The notes under the pieces were generated by a model. The model was not told the origin of the DNA and made no database searches. It saw only the letters and a list, made by a program, of their open reading frames with translations. Both the position numbers and the translations under genes were made by a program. From assembly GCA_949319575.1 (NCBI GenBank), contig CASGHD010000028.1:1-37002 (forward strand): a DNA stretch of 37,002 nucleotides, written 5' to 3'. Shown piece by piece: positions 1 through 7,647 of the stretch. Numbering within the stretch: the first letter of the stretch is position 1; each line of letters opens with the position of its first letter. Origin of the DNA: an uncultured Anaerolineales bacterium. Its GTDB lineage: Bacteria > Chloroflexota > Anaerolineae > Anaerolineales > Villigracilaceae.

Positions 1-1
1 A

Positions 2-454
2 CCCGCCATTCAGAAAACCGCGGAAAACGGCGACCCAACGCGTTTCAAATTTACACACCCGAAATTGGACAACCCCTACGCCTTCTCTTTTAGCGGACTC
101 AAAACTGCTGTCCTGTATCAAGTCAACGCGTTGAAGAAAAAGAACGAAGAACTTCCTGTTGCAGATATTGCTGCGTCGTTTCAGGCAACGGCGGTTGACA
201 TTTTGTTCAACAAAACCATGCAAGCCGCGCGCGATTTCAAAGCGAAAGAAATTTTGGTTGCGGGCGGAGTCTCTGCCAACAAAGCATTGCGAACTGCATT
301 TCAAGCGCAAACAGAATTCAAGGTGAACATCCCCGCGTTTTCGCTATGCACAGACAACGCCGCCATGATCGCCGCCGCGGGATATTATCGGTACGCGCTC
401 GGTCACGTTTCGGAAATGGATATGGATGTCCAGCCGACGTGGGCGCTTTCCTAG
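2..454 (+). CDS. tsaD: TsaD, tRNA N6-adenosine threonylcarbamoyltransferase (3' part only)
   Basis: This is the C-terminal part of TsaD (Gcp/Kae1 family). The frame is open from base 2 and the true start lies outside the window. TsaD transfers the threonylcarbamoyl group to A37 of ANN-decoding tRNAs. The visible part holds the family signatures NPYAFSFSGLKTAV, the helix ending in ILVAGGVSANKALR, and the metal/nucleotide-binding SLCTDNAAMIAAAGYYRY near the end, as expected for the last ~150 of ~340 residues. The C-terminus looks complete (ends PTWALS). It is on the plus strand, facing tsaC, which makes the threonylcarbamoyl-adenylate substrate for the same pathway. An octamer repeat array begins directly at its stop codon. 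Confidence 0.95.
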   Translation, partial: PAIQKTAENGDPTRFKFTHPKLDNPYAFSFSGLKTAVLYQVNALKKKNEELPVADIAASFQATAVDILFNKTMQAARDFKAKEILVAGGVSANKALRTAFQAQTEFKVNIPAFSLCTDNAAMIAAAGYYRYALGHVSEMDMDVQPTWALS

Positions 455-556
455 GTAAACACGGAAACAGGGAAACAAGTAGACACGTAAAAACGTAAAC
501 AGGTACAGACGGGATCGTAACCCTGTGTACCTGTTTCCTTGTTTACTTGTGTACGC
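455..556. repeat. Octamer repeat array A1, with orientation switch
   Basis: Seven 8-bp units of the GTAAACAG/GTAGACAC type run forward (455-510). After a 14-bp spacer, four units of the complementary type (GTTTCCTT, GTTTACTT) follow (525-556), so the locus can fold as a long imperfect hairpin. It starts directly after the tsaD stop codon. It shares its unit with arrays at 23547, 24904, 31242 and 33584. Confidence 0.85.
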
Positions 557-669
557 GCCTTTCCCCTTAAAGGCCAAACCGCCCTTGGCTTGCCCGAGCC
601 GCGGACGGTTTGTTAAGGAGAATGCAATCATTATTATATTCTCCGAGTTTAACGCAACCTGAACATGAA

Positions 670-1296
670 CTAAATTGGGGATGAGAGTTTTAATTTGATT
701 TCTTCGAGAGAAATCGGACCTTCGCGTAAGATTTTTATTTCATTGTTTGTACAATCCACAACCGTGGACGGGACTCCGCCCGGAGTTTTGCCTCCGTCAA
801 TGATCAATTCGATTCGACCGCTGAGTTGCGCGAACACTTCCTCCGCAGTGGACGGACTCGGTTGCCCAGAAATATTTGCCGATGTCACTGCCATCGGTCC
901 CGCCGCGCGAAGCAAAGCGCGCGCAACCTCGTGATCTGGAACGCGAACACCGACGGTGGAGGTGGCAGAGACGACTGAGGGGAGAGTCGGTTGTTTGGGG
1001 ATGAGGCAGGTCAAAGGTCCGGGAAAGAAGCGGGCGGCGATTCCGCGCGCAACGTCTGGAATATCCATTCCAACTTTGTCCATGTCATCCGCATCCGCGA
1101 TCAAAACGGGAATCGCTTTTTCGATGGGACGATCCTTCGCGACATAAATTGACTCGACTGCTTTGCCATCGAACACAGGCGCGCCGACGCCATAAACAGT
1201 GTCGGTGGGGAAGGCGATCAAGCCACCTTTGTTTAACACGACGAGCGCGCGTTGAATCGCGTCAGGTGAATCGGCGCGGACAATGGCGGTGTTCAT
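670..1296 (-). CDS. tsaC: TsaC/Sua5-family L-threonylcarbamoyladenylate synthase
   Basis: This 208-residue YrdC-fold protein makes threonylcarbamoyl-AMP from threonine, bicarbonate and ATP, the first step of t6A tRNA modification. Visible family features are the GGLIAFPTDTVYGVG segment near residues 24-38, KDRPIEKAIPVLI, FFPGPLTCLI, VGVRVPDH and the SANISGQPSP loop. The length fits the short TsaC/Sua5 form without the extra Sua5 C-terminal domain. The chosen ATG at 1296 overlaps the prmC stop by four bases (ATGA); longer versions of the frame run into prmC and carry no family sequence. It is the last gene of the prfA-speB-prmC-tsaC run, and its partner tsaD lies opposite at the window edge. 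Confidence 0.95.
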   Translation of the reverse strand: MNTAIVRADSPDAIQRALVVLNKGGLIAFPTDTVYGVGAPVFDGKAVESIYVAKDRPIEKAIPVLIADADDMDKVGMDIPDVARGIAARFFPGPLTCLIPKQPTLPSVVSATSTVGVRVPDHEVARALLRAAGPMAVTSANISGQPSPSTAEEVFAQLSGRIELIIDGGKTPGGVPSTVVDCTNNEIKILREGPISLEEIKLKLSSPI

Positions 1297-2156
1297 GTTT
1301 GAATCTCGAGCAGACGGTCTCGACCAGTGAGGTCTTGATGCAATGTGATGTTTGTATTTTGAAAATATTGACGAGCGAGTTGCATTGTTTGCTCGCCAAG
1401 AGTGGACTCGATCTCCAGCAAAATCAACGCGTTCGGCGCGAGCCAATCAGGAATCATGCTTAACAATTTGCGAAATAGATCAAGCCCATCATCACCGCCA
1501 TCCAAAGCGAGGGTTGGTTCGCGTCCGTAAATGGGAAGTTGTTTGAGTGTGTTCGTTGGAATGTATGGCAGGTTTGAGCAGATCAAGTCGAAGGTCGAAG
1601 GTCGCAGGTCTGACTTTCGACTTTCGACCTTCGACTCGGGAAGAAGATCACATTCAACAAATTCAATCCTCTCGCTCACGCCATTCTTTTCCGCGTTTCG
1701 TCTTGCAACATCCAATGCCTTCGATGAAATATCCGTTGCGAGGATGTTTACACTCGGAACATTGACCGCAATCGAAACCGCTATCGCGCCTGAGCCCGCG
1801 CCGATGTCTGCAACATTCATTTTGGTTGGATTCTTTTGCAACCACGCGATCGCTTTTTCCACAAGCAATTCCGTTTCGGGGCGTGGAATCAACACATCAG
1901 GCGTGACTTCAAACTCCAAGCCGAAAAATTCCCAGCGGCCAAGCACGTATGGGAAAGATTCTCCTTTTTCCAGCCGCGCGAGAGATGCGTCGAGTTGATT
2001 CTGTTGTTCGTCCGTGAGAGTCAATTCAGGGTGAGCCAATATCCACGAGCGCGGACGTTCTACGATGCGCGCCAAGAGCACGGATGCGTCGAGCGCGGGC
2101 GTGTCGCTGAGATGCGCGAGGCGAGTCAAAATGTCGGAAAGAAGCGAGGGAGTCAT
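1293..2156 (-). CDS. prmC: PrmC (HemK), release factor glutamine methyltransferase
   Basis: This 287-residue class I SAM-dependent methyltransferase N5-methylates the glutamine of the GGQ motif in release factors. The N-terminal helical domain covers about residues 1-80. The SAM-binding motif is VADIGAGSGAIAVSIA (115-130), followed by the acidic ATDIS. The catalytic (D/N)PPY motif reads SNLPYIP here (about 194-200), so the first proline is leucine. Residues 174-190 (ESKVESRKSDLRPSTFD) are encoded by a heptamer repeat array and lengthen the loop just before the catalytic motif. Its likely substrate gene prfA is two genes upstream in the same run. It overlaps tsaC by four bases. Confidence 0.95.
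   Translation of the reverse strand: MTPSLLSDILTRLAHLSDTPALDASVLLARIVERPRSWILAHPELTLTDEQQNQLDASLARLEKGESFPYVLGRWEFFGLEFEVTPDVLIPRPETELLVEKAIAWLQKNPTKMNVADIGAGSGAIAVSIAVNVPSVNILATDISSKALDVARRNAEKNGVSERIEFVECDLLPESKVESRKSDLRPSTFDLICSNLPYIPTNTLKQLPIYGREPTLALDGGDDGLDLFRKLLSMIPDWLAPNALILLEIESTLGEQTMQLARQYFQNTNITLHQDLTGRDRLLEIQT
1587..1635. repeat. Heptamer repeat array inside prmC
   Basis: Seven consecutive 7-bp units occur: GTCGAAG-type units at 1587-1607, a transitional unit, then the complementary TTTCGAC/CTTCGAC units at 1615-1635. The array is in the prmC reading frame without a stop and encodes a charged loop. It has the same inverted two-arm design as intergenic arrays elsewhere in the window. 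Confidence 0.85.
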
Positions 2157-2168
2157 GTTGTAGCGCGT

Positions 2169-2218
2169 GGTCTTTCCTCTTTCAAGTCGAAACGAAAGAC
2201 GAAAGAGGAAAGAAAGTC
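2169..2218. repeat. Heptamer repeat array between agmatinase gene and prmC
   Basis: The gap between the agmatinase stop (2217-2219) and the prmC start (2156) is filled by pyrimidine-rich units (TCTTTCC-like), then purine-rich units (GACGAAA, GAGGAAA) at 7-bp spacing, again with an orientation switch. The agmatinase stop codon overlaps the last unit. Confidence 0.65.
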
Positions 2219-3158
2219 ATTTACCCTTGATCGCCAACAACGACAAATACTCGAACACAATATTCGATGCGAGAATTGCCGTTATGTCGCCGTGATCATA
2301 CGGCGGCGAAACTTCCACAAGGTCAAAGCCGATCAGATTCAAACCGTGAAGTCCGCGCGCGAGTTGGAGGAGTTGATAACTCGTCAGCCCACCGACTTCG
2401 GGAGTCCCTGTACCGGGGGCGAAGGCTGGGTCGGCTGAATCAATATCCACCGTCAGATAGACCGGGCCCTTCATCCGCTGGTGAACTTCTTTGAGAATTT
2501 CAGGGATGCCTTTTTCCATCACTTCATGAATCGTGACCGTGCGCGCGCCGAGTTTTTCCGCGTCGGCGTAATCGTTCTCGCCGCTGAGGGGCCCGCGAAT
2601 CCCGATCTGCATGTATTCGCCCGCGCGGATCAATCCCTCTTGAAGCGCGTAACGAAACGGCGTGCCGTGACTGTATTTCACTTCTTCGAATTCAGATTCC
2701 CATGTGTCAATGTGCGCGTCAATGTGGACGAGCGAAACGGGTCCATATTTTTTTGCGTGCGCGCGCAAGAGGGGGAGCGCGATCGAATGATCGCCGCCGA
2801 GCGTGATGAGCGTTGCGCCTGTGTTGATGATTTCGCTGGCGGCGTTCGTGATGGCTGTCATCGTGTGTTCGATGGACGTGGGGACGACCGACACATCGCC
2901 ATAATCCACCACGTTGAGTTTTTTCAATGGAGAAACATTGAGCGTCGAATTGTGTCCCCAAATCATCAACGACGCCTCGCGTATTTTGCGCGGACCAAAC
3001 CGCGTCCCCGTGCGATACGAAGTCCCGCTGTCAAACGGAACGCCCATCACTGCGACATCCACACCTTTCAATTCGCGCGTCACTGGCAAGCGCATGAATG
3101 ATGGGATGCCCATGAAGGGTTGCAAGCCTGCGCCGAATGCGGGGTTATCGTTTATCAC
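2217..3158 (-). CDS. speB: Agmatinase / ureohydrolase family protein
   Basis: This 313-residue arginase-fold ureohydrolase is most like agmatinase (agmatine to putrescine plus urea). All manganese-binding motifs are present: GGDHS (about 121-125), HIDAHIDT, and TVDIDSADPAFAPGTGTPEVGG near residues 238-258. The N-terminal FMRLPVTRELKGVDVAVMGVPFDSG segment is typical of the agmatinase/guanidinobutyrase branch. The start is taken as GTG at 3158; the frame begins there and upstream bases are purine rich but hold only a weak Shine-Dalgarno. It sits between prfA and prmC, probably co-transcribed. Substrate choice within the family (agmatine, guanidinobutyrate, guanidinopropionate) cannot be settled from sequence alone. 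Confidence 0.88.
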   Translation of the reverse strand: MINDNPAFGAGLQPFMGIPSFMRLPVTRELKGVDVAVMGVPFDSGTSYRTGTRFGPRKIREASLMIWGHNSTLNVSPLKKLNVVDYGDVSVVPTSIEHTMTAITNAASEIINTGATLITLGGDHSIALPLLRAHAKKYGPVSLVHIDAHIDTWESEFEEVKYSHGTPFRYALQEGLIRAGEYMQIGIRGPLSGENDYADAEKLGARTVTIHEVMEKGIPEILKEVHQRMKGPVYLTVDIDSADPAFAPGTGTPEVGGLTSYQLLQLARGLHGLNLIGFDLVEVSPPYDHGDITAILASNIVFEYLSLLAIKGK

Positions 3159-3213
3159 GTCTTTCTTCTTTCATCTTTCCTTCGCGAACTTTGCGCGCTT
3201 TGCGGTTAATAAC

Positions 3214-4290
3214 CTACTCATCCTCATCCACACCCGAAGCCGCGAGCCGATCCGCCTCATCGCGCGTGGACAATTCCTCGATGAACTGGTCAATCGCGCC
3301 ATCCATCACGGCGGGCAGGTTGTAATTGGAAAACCCGATGCGATGATCCGTTACGCGGTTTTGCGGATAATTGTACGTGCGGATCTTTTCCGAGCGGTCG
3401 CCGCTGCCCACTTGTGAACGACGATCCGACTCAATTTCGGCGCGGCGTTTTTCTTCCGCTAATTCGTACAAGCGCGCGCGCAAAATACTCAACGCGCGCA
3501 ATTTATTTTGTAACTGTGAACGTTCATCCTGACAGGTCACGACCATGCCTGTCGGCTTGTGAGTTAACCGCACCGCCGTCGAGTTTTTTTGCACGTTCTG
3601 TCCGCCCGCGCCAGACGAGCGATACACTTCAACCTCGAGGTCGCTTTCGGGAATGTCAATTTCAACCTCGTCCACTTCCGCCATCACCGCCACCGTCGCA
3701 GTGGAGGTATGGATGCGTCCCTGCGCCTCGGTCGCTGGCACGCGTTGCACGCGATGCACACCCGACTCGTATTTCAACTTCGAATACGCGCCTTTGCCTT
3801 TGATCTCGAAGATCACTTCTTTCAATCCGCCCACGCCGATCGCGTTTTCAGACATGATCTCGTTCTTCCATCGTTTGCCATCCGCATAGCGCGTATACAT
3901 GCGGAACAAGTCTGCCGCGAAGATGGCGGCTTCGTCGCCTCCCGCGCCCGCGCGGATTTCAACGATCACGTTCTTGTCGTCGCGCGGGTCTTTCGGAACG
4001 AGCATCGCCTTGATCTCTTTTTCGAGAAGCTCGATCCTTGGAGTCAATTCTGAAATATCAGATTCCGCCAACGCGACCAACTCCGCGTCTTTTTCGGACT
4101 CGAGGATTGCCTTCGCCTCCTCGAAGCTTTTCACCGCCTGGCGATATTCACGCGCCTTTTCAACAATCGGTTCGAGGTCTACGCGTTCCTTGTTCAATTC
4201 CCCGGCGCGTTGATAGTTAGAGCCTATCTCGAGTAGTTCGTTTCCAATTTGAGCGTATCGATCTTCGATACCTTTGAGTTTATCGAGCAT
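3214..4290 (-). CDS. prfA: Peptide chain release factor 1 (RF1)
   Basis: This 358-residue class I release factor ends translation at UAA and UAG. The catalytic GGQ lies in RSSGAGGQNVQKNSTAVR, and the stop-recognition tripeptide is of the RF1 type (PAT in VQRVPATEAQGRIHTST), which separates it from RF2. Start is ATG 4290, giving the family N-terminus MLDKLKGIEDRY and preceded by AAGGA at good spacing. The open frame continues 52 codons further upstream through a hairpin, but that part has no family similarity and was excluded. It is first in the minus-strand run prfA-speB-prmC-tsaC, so the factor and its methylase are encoded together. Confidence 0.96.
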   Translation of the reverse strand: MLDKLKGIEDRYAQIGNELLEIGSNYQRAGELNKERVDLEPIVEKAREYRQAVKSFEEAKAILESEKDAELVALAESDISELTPRIELLEKEIKAMLVPKDPRDDKNVIVEIRAGAGGDEAAIFAADLFRMYTRYADGKRWKNEIMSENAIGVGGLKEVIFEIKGKGAYSKLKYESGVHRVQRVPATEAQGRIHTSTATVAVMAEVDEVEIDIPESDLEVEVYRSSGAGGQNVQKNSTAVRLTHKPTGMVVTCQDERSQLQNKLRALSILRARLYELAEEKRRAEIESDRRSQVGSGDRSEKIRTYNYPQNRVTDHRIGFSNYNLPAVMDGAIDQFIEELSTRDEADRLAASGVDEDE

Positions 4291-4412
4291 ATCATCCTTG
4301 GTTGGAGCAAGCCGTGCCCGCTCCGCAATTAAAATGGTGCGCGGCAAAACTCGCCGCGGCGAAAGATTTTTTATAATGTAACTTACGCAGTTGACGGGCA
4401 GTTGTACTGCCG

Positions 4413-4435
4413 TCGTCGTAGCGCAACTACGACGA
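4413..4435. repeat. Perfect small hairpin upstream of prfA
   Basis: Nine-base arms TCGTCGTAG and CTACGACGA are separated by a 5-base loop. There is no T-tract on either strand. It could be a REP-like element or an attenuator ahead of prfA. Confidence 0.6.
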
Positions 4436-4469
4436 AACAGGCTCATCCTGTATAAGCAAGACCACCGCG

Positions 4470-4595
4470 CTACTTCGGCGCGATGAATGCGGAAAGCAAC
4501 ATGGAAAGGATCAAAATGATCGTAAGGATTGCAAAGACGATCTGCAACATCCTGCGCGATTTTTCCTGTCGGTTATTACGTTTCTTTTCAGCCAT
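4470..4595 (-). CDS. 41-residue single-pass membrane peptide, function unknown
   Basis: This short frame encodes a very basic N-terminus (MAEKKRNNRQEKSRRM) followed by one strongly hydrophobic helix (IVFAILTIILILSMLL, about residues 19-34) and a short tail ending FIAPK. The pattern predicts a membrane anchor with its N-terminus in the cytoplasm. Its ATG overlaps the end of the response regulator gene (ATGGCTGA, 8 bases), which suggests translational coupling in the uvrC-regulator-peptide run. I do not recognise a named family. The support is the coupling, the amphipathic design and clean start and stop; no homologue can be checked here. Confidence 0.6.
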   Translation of the reverse strand: MAEKKRNNRQEKSRRMLQIVFAILTIILILSMLLSAFIAPK

Positions 4596-4983
4596 CATTC
4601 ACTCGCAAATCCAGATTTTTATAAAAAGCGCGCGCCATTGCCTTCTCTAATTCCTCGAGAGTCACGGGCTTCAGCGCAAAGGCGTCGGCTCCTAGCGCGA
4701 ACGCCTGGTCCACGATCGTGTCATCCGCTTCGGAGGAAAGCATCACGATGGGGAGTTTCGCCGTATCGGGGCGCCGCCGCAAAAACTCGAGCATGTCCAA
4801 CCCGGAAACCTCCGGCATGTTCACATCAAGGATGATCAGGTCGGGTTTATTTCCCGAGACGATCAACTGCGCCGCGCCGCGCGCGTTGTTGAACACAGTC
4901 ACCTTGCAGTCGAGCACCTCGAGCATCAGCCCGATCGCGCGACTCATCTCTTCATCATCGTCGACAACCCAGATTTCTCTCAT
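4588..4983 (-). CDS. Single-domain response regulator (CheY-like REC)
   Basis: This 131-residue protein consists of one receiver domain and no output domain. The acidic pair is D8/D9, the phospho-acceptor is D53 in LIILDVNMP, the conserved Ser/Thr position is S83-S84 in VMLSS, and the conserved lysine is K105 in ALKP. It probably acts by protein-protein contact after phosphorylation by a histidine kinase encoded elsewhere; none is in the window. Its ATG overlaps the uvrC stop by four bases (ATGA), and the 41-residue membrane peptide overlaps its own end, so the three are likely one transcription unit. Whether it has anything to do with DNA repair is unknown. Confidence 0.9.
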   Translation of the reverse strand: MREIWVVDDDEEMSRAIGLMLEVLDCKVTVFNNARGAAQLIVSGNKPDLIILDVNMPEVSGLDMLEFLRRRPDTAKLPIVMLSSEADDTIVDQAFALGADAFALKPVTLEELEKAMARAFYKNLDLRVNDG

Positions 4984-6842
4984 TCCAAATGCGCCTTTAT
5001 CGATTCTGCCGCGCTTTCCGGCACGATGTCACTGAGCTCCTCCAGCGAAGCGGCTCTAATCTTATCCACAGAACCGAAATGTTTCAAGAGGGCATTCCGC
5101 CGGGCAGGTCCGATCTCGGGCACCGCGTCCAGGATCGAAGCCATGCCGAGTTTCTGCCGCTTCTTGCGGTGCGCGGTGATTCCGTAGCGGTGCGCTTCGT
5201 CTCGAATGCGTTGAACCAGATACAAGGCTTGAGAATGACGCGGCAACATCAGCGAGTCGGATTTATACGGGAAGAAAATCTCCTCGTGTTGTTTCGCCAA
5301 ACCTACGATCGGGATTGCCCCCATCAACTCATACTTCTCGAGGACTTCGACTGCGCGCCCAAGTTGACCTTTGCCGCCGTCGATGATGACAAGGTCCGGC
5401 AGGAGGGAGAACGACGCGTCTTTCTTCGCCCCAACCTGTCCCGCCGTTTCCCGGGCTGATCGCCACCTGCGGAAGCGCCTCGTGAGTATTTCCTCCATCG
5501 ACGCGAAATCATCCGGCGCGCCGACCACCGATTCAATATTGAACTTGCGATACAACTTTTTGTCTGGCACGCCCCGGGTAAACACAACCATCGCCCCGAC
5601 AATCGCCGTCCCTTGTGTGTTGGAAATGTCGTAGCACTCAATGCGGTTCGGAGGTTCTTTCAGATTTAATGCTTGTTGTAGTTCGGCAAGGGCTTGTTCC
5701 TGTTTGTGAGCGTCTGCCTGCCATTGCGCGCGCAGGGCGGTGAGCGTATCGGTGGCGTTTTCAGCCGCCATCTTCACCAACTCGCTCGACTGACCTTCCT
5801 TTGGAACAATGAATTCAACTTTCGCGCCGCCACGCTTCGACCTCAACCATTCCCCAATGATCTTTGCCTCTTCGATCTCCTGCGGCAACATCACTTGCTG
5901 CGGGATGTTGGCGGCTTCGGTATAAAACTGGGTGACGAATTGCTCCATGATCTGCGCGTCGGCGGAATCCTCCGTCCCCTCGAGGATGAAATATTCGCGC
6001 CCGATCAGCTTGCCGCCGCGGATGAAAAAAACTTGCACGCACGCTTCGCCGTCGCTGCGCGCCATGGCGAGAACGTCTGAATCTTTATAATCCGTCGCAA
6101 AAACGATCTTCTGCCGTTCGATGATGGATTGCATGGCTTTGAGCTGGTCGCGGATGGTTGCGGCTTTTTCAAAACGCATTTCCTCAGACGCCTTTTGCAT
6201 ATCACCTTGCAAGCGTGTGACAATGCCCTCGCTATGCCCGCTGAGGAAATCCATCAGGTCGGAGATCATTTGGCGGTACGATACCTGGGATGCGGCTCCA
6301 ATACACGGGGCGAGGCACAGCTTGATGTCGTAGTAAAGACACGCTCGCTTATCCTGCCCGGTGATTTCGCGATCGCACGTCAGGTATGGGAAAATTTTCC
6401 GCAGGGTATCCAGGGTTTGGTAGACAGCCCACGCCGAAGTATACGGACCGAAATACCGCGAACCGTCCTCGGCCATTTGCCTCGTCACGGTCACCTTGGG
6501 GTATGGTTCCGCCCAGTGGACTTTGATGTATGGGTAGCGTTTGTCGTCCTTGAGACGGATGTTATAACGGGGGCGATGTTTCTTGATGAGGTTCATCTCG
6601 AGGATGAGCGCCTCAAGTTCGGAGCCGACTACGATCCACTCGATGTCGGCGATATCGCGTGTCAGCCGTCGCGTTTTTGCATCGTGACCAGCGTCGGCGT
6701 GAAAATACGACCGCGCGCGATTTTTTAGATTGATCGCCTTGCCAACGTAGATGATTACCCCATCCGCGTTTTTCATCAGGTAACAGCCGGGCTTTGCAGG
6801 CAGGGTACTGAGAATACCCTGTAATTTTTCTGAAATCTCCAT
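4980..6842 (-). CDS. uvrC: UvrC, excinuclease ABC subunit C
   Basis: This 620-residue UvrC makes the 3' and 5' incisions of nucleotide excision repair. The N-terminal GIY-YIG nuclease domain covers about residues 15-95 (GCYLMKNADGVIIYVGKA, then LKNRARSYF). A cysteine cluster (CDREITGQDKRACLYY, then CLAPC) follows, then the UVR helix-pair that binds UvrB (about 205-240). The RNase H-like endonuclease half contains RIECYDISNTQGTAIVGAMV and LPDLVIIDGGKGQL, and the C-terminus carries helix-hairpin-helix motifs (IPEIGPARRNALLKHFGSV-like). The length is normal. No strong Shine-Dalgarno is seen; TAAAAT stands six bases before the ATG, so a leaderless start is possible. Confidence 0.97.
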   Translation of the reverse strand: MEISEKLQGILSTLPAKPGCYLMKNADGVIIYVGKAINLKNRARSYFHADAGHDAKTRRLTRDIADIEWIVVGSELEALILEMNLIKKHRPRYNIRLKDDKRYPYIKVHWAEPYPKVTVTRQMAEDGSRYFGPYTSAWAVYQTLDTLRKIFPYLTCDREITGQDKRACLYYDIKLCLAPCIGAASQVSYRQMISDLMDFLSGHSEGIVTRLQGDMQKASEEMRFEKAATIRDQLKAMQSIIERQKIVFATDYKDSDVLAMARSDGEACVQVFFIRGGKLIGREYFILEGTEDSADAQIMEQFVTQFYTEAANIPQQVMLPQEIEEAKIIGEWLRSKRGGAKVEFIVPKEGQSSELVKMAAENATDTLTALRAQWQADAHKQEQALAELQQALNLKEPPNRIECYDISNTQGTAIVGAMVVFTRGVPDKKLYRKFNIESVVGAPDDFASMEEILTRRFRRWRSARETAGQVGAKKDASFSLLPDLVIIDGGKGQLGRAVEVLEKYELMGAIPIVGLAKQHEEIFFPYKSDSLMLPRHSQALYLVQRIRDEAHRYGITAHRKKRQKLGMASILDAVPEIGPARRNALLKHFGSVDKIRAASLEELSDIVPESAAESIKAHLE

Positions 6843-6989
6843 CGATGTATTTTACTTCATCCACTGCCAGTTCATTGCGTGGAGGCTGGAGGCGCCCTAG
6901 CTTTAGCGGTTGTTGTCTGAGTTTTACAAATAAGCAGCGAAGGGAGCGCTCAAAGGTTGTAGATAGCCCAACAGACTAAACCGCGGAGA

Positions 6990-7046
6990 CACCGAGTCAC
7001 GGAGTTTTTTTATTGCTTTTCTCCGTGTTTCCGTGACTCCGTGGTG
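6990..7046. repeat. Imperfect inverted repeat with AT-rich loop
   Basis: The arms are CACCGAGTCACGGAG (6990-7004) and a partly complementary CCGTGACTCCGTGGTG (7031-7046), with a T-rich loop between. It resembles dispersed intergenic palindromes rather than a gene-specific terminator. Confidence 0.55.
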
Positions 7047-7103
7047 AGGGTTTTCCGCCTGTGGTGAAACCCATCTACATACTTTTAGTGCGCCCGCAGC
7101 GAA

Positions 7104-7128
7104 GTGTCGTCATGGCGCCATGCGACAC
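7104..7128. repeat. Near-perfect palindrome
   Basis: The arms GTGTCG and CGACAC surround the 12-bp palindrome CATGGCGCCATG, with one extra T breaking the symmetry. Outer bases CGCCC and GGGCG extend the pairing. REP-like. Confidence 0.55.
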
Positions 7129-7231
7129 ACAAAGGGCGTAAAGATTATTATTTTTCTTCGCATTCTTAGCGCGCTTCACGGTGAAAATGATCGAATCGCG
7201 CAAGAAATCCGTAGCGTGGGAGTTTTGGTGG

Positions 7232-7260
7232 TTGTAAGCGACCCGATTTTATGCAATAAT
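7232..7260 (+). promoter_or_regulatory. Probable sigma-70-type promoter of the DUF4190 gene
   Basis: TTGTAA at 7232-7237 and AATAAT at 7255-7260 are separated by 17 bp, with TGC just before the -10 box. A good Shine-Dalgarno GGAGG follows at 7280-7284, six bases before the ATG. Confidence 0.6.
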
Positions 7261-7289
7261 CGGTTAAATCTTATTTCACGGAGGAACTC

Positions 7290-7601
7290 ATGAACGATCA
7301 ATCGAATATGCCCATATCCCCTGCGCCTGCCGATGGAGGGAACCTACGCATCATGGCAATCGCATCGCTGGTTCTTGGCGTGATCAACCTCTGCGCCTGG
7401 TTTCTGCCGATCTGCGGCGTGCCCTTAGGGATCGCCGGAGTTGTGCTTGGATATCTGGGAATGAAAGATACCGCTCAGAGAAACCTGGCAATCGCGGGCA
7501 TGGTTTTATCAGCCATTGGTATCCTCCTGGCTTGTATCAATGCCATTGCCGGCGTAGCGTTAAGGATGCCTGAAATTCAACAAATTTTACAAGGGCTATA
7601 A
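7290..7601 (+). CDS. DUF4190 domain-containing small membrane protein
   Basis: This 103-residue protein has a short polar proline-rich N-terminus, then two membrane hairpins: LRIMAIASLVLGVINLCAWFLPI and GVPLGIAGVVLGYLGMKD, then LAIAGMVLSAIGILLACINAIAGV. The order A-I-x-S-L-V-L-G then G-x-x-G-x-x-L-G-Y-L followed by N-L-A-I-A-G is the DUF4190 signature. The function is unknown; the family is often found with kinases and secreted proteins. It is a single gene with its own promoter and is closed by a bidirectional terminator shared with the convergent kinase gene. Confidence 0.85.
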   Translation: MNDQSNMPISPAPADGGNLRIMAIASLVLGVINLCAWFLPICGVPLGIAGVVLGYLGMKDTAQRNLAIAGMVLSAIGILLACINAIAGVALRMPEIQQILQGL

Positions 7602-7615
7602 GCGTCGACACAATC

Positions 7616-7647
7616 AAAAAAGGTCTCCCGCATGTGGGAGACCTTTT
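7616..7647. terminator. Bidirectional rho-independent terminator
   Basis: GGTCTCCC (7622-7629) pairs with GGGAGACC (7636-7643) across a 6-base loop, flanked by an A-tract on the left and a T-tract on the right. It serves the DUF4190 gene and the convergent kinase gene, whose stop codon begins at its edge. Confidence 0.85.

Larger units (their letters stand above)
6843..7289. other. 447-bp gap between uvrC and the DUF4190 gene
   Basis: No convincing gene is seen. The gap holds two palindromic repeats (6990-7046 and 7104-7128), fragments of CGCGC/TTCGC-rich intergenic repeat near 7150-7190, and the promoter and ribosome site of the DUF4190 gene at its right end. Confidence 0.6.

Noticed and set aside
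344..631. 95-codon minus-strand frame opposite tsaD
   Set aside because: It covers the conserved end of tsaD and the octamer array; composition is that of a shadow frame.
1836..2438. 200-codon plus-strand frame opposite prmC and the agmatinase gene
   Set aside because: It crosses two well-supported genes on the other strand and shows arginine-rich shadow composition.
4291..4446. 52-codon N-terminal extension of RF1
   Set aside because: It passes through a hairpin and has no release-factor sequence; the ATG at 4290 has a good AAGGA and the normal family N-terminus.
6129..6728. 199-codon plus-strand frame opposite uvrC
   Set aside because: uvrC is intact and conserved in the opposite frame; no ribosome site or recognisable domain.
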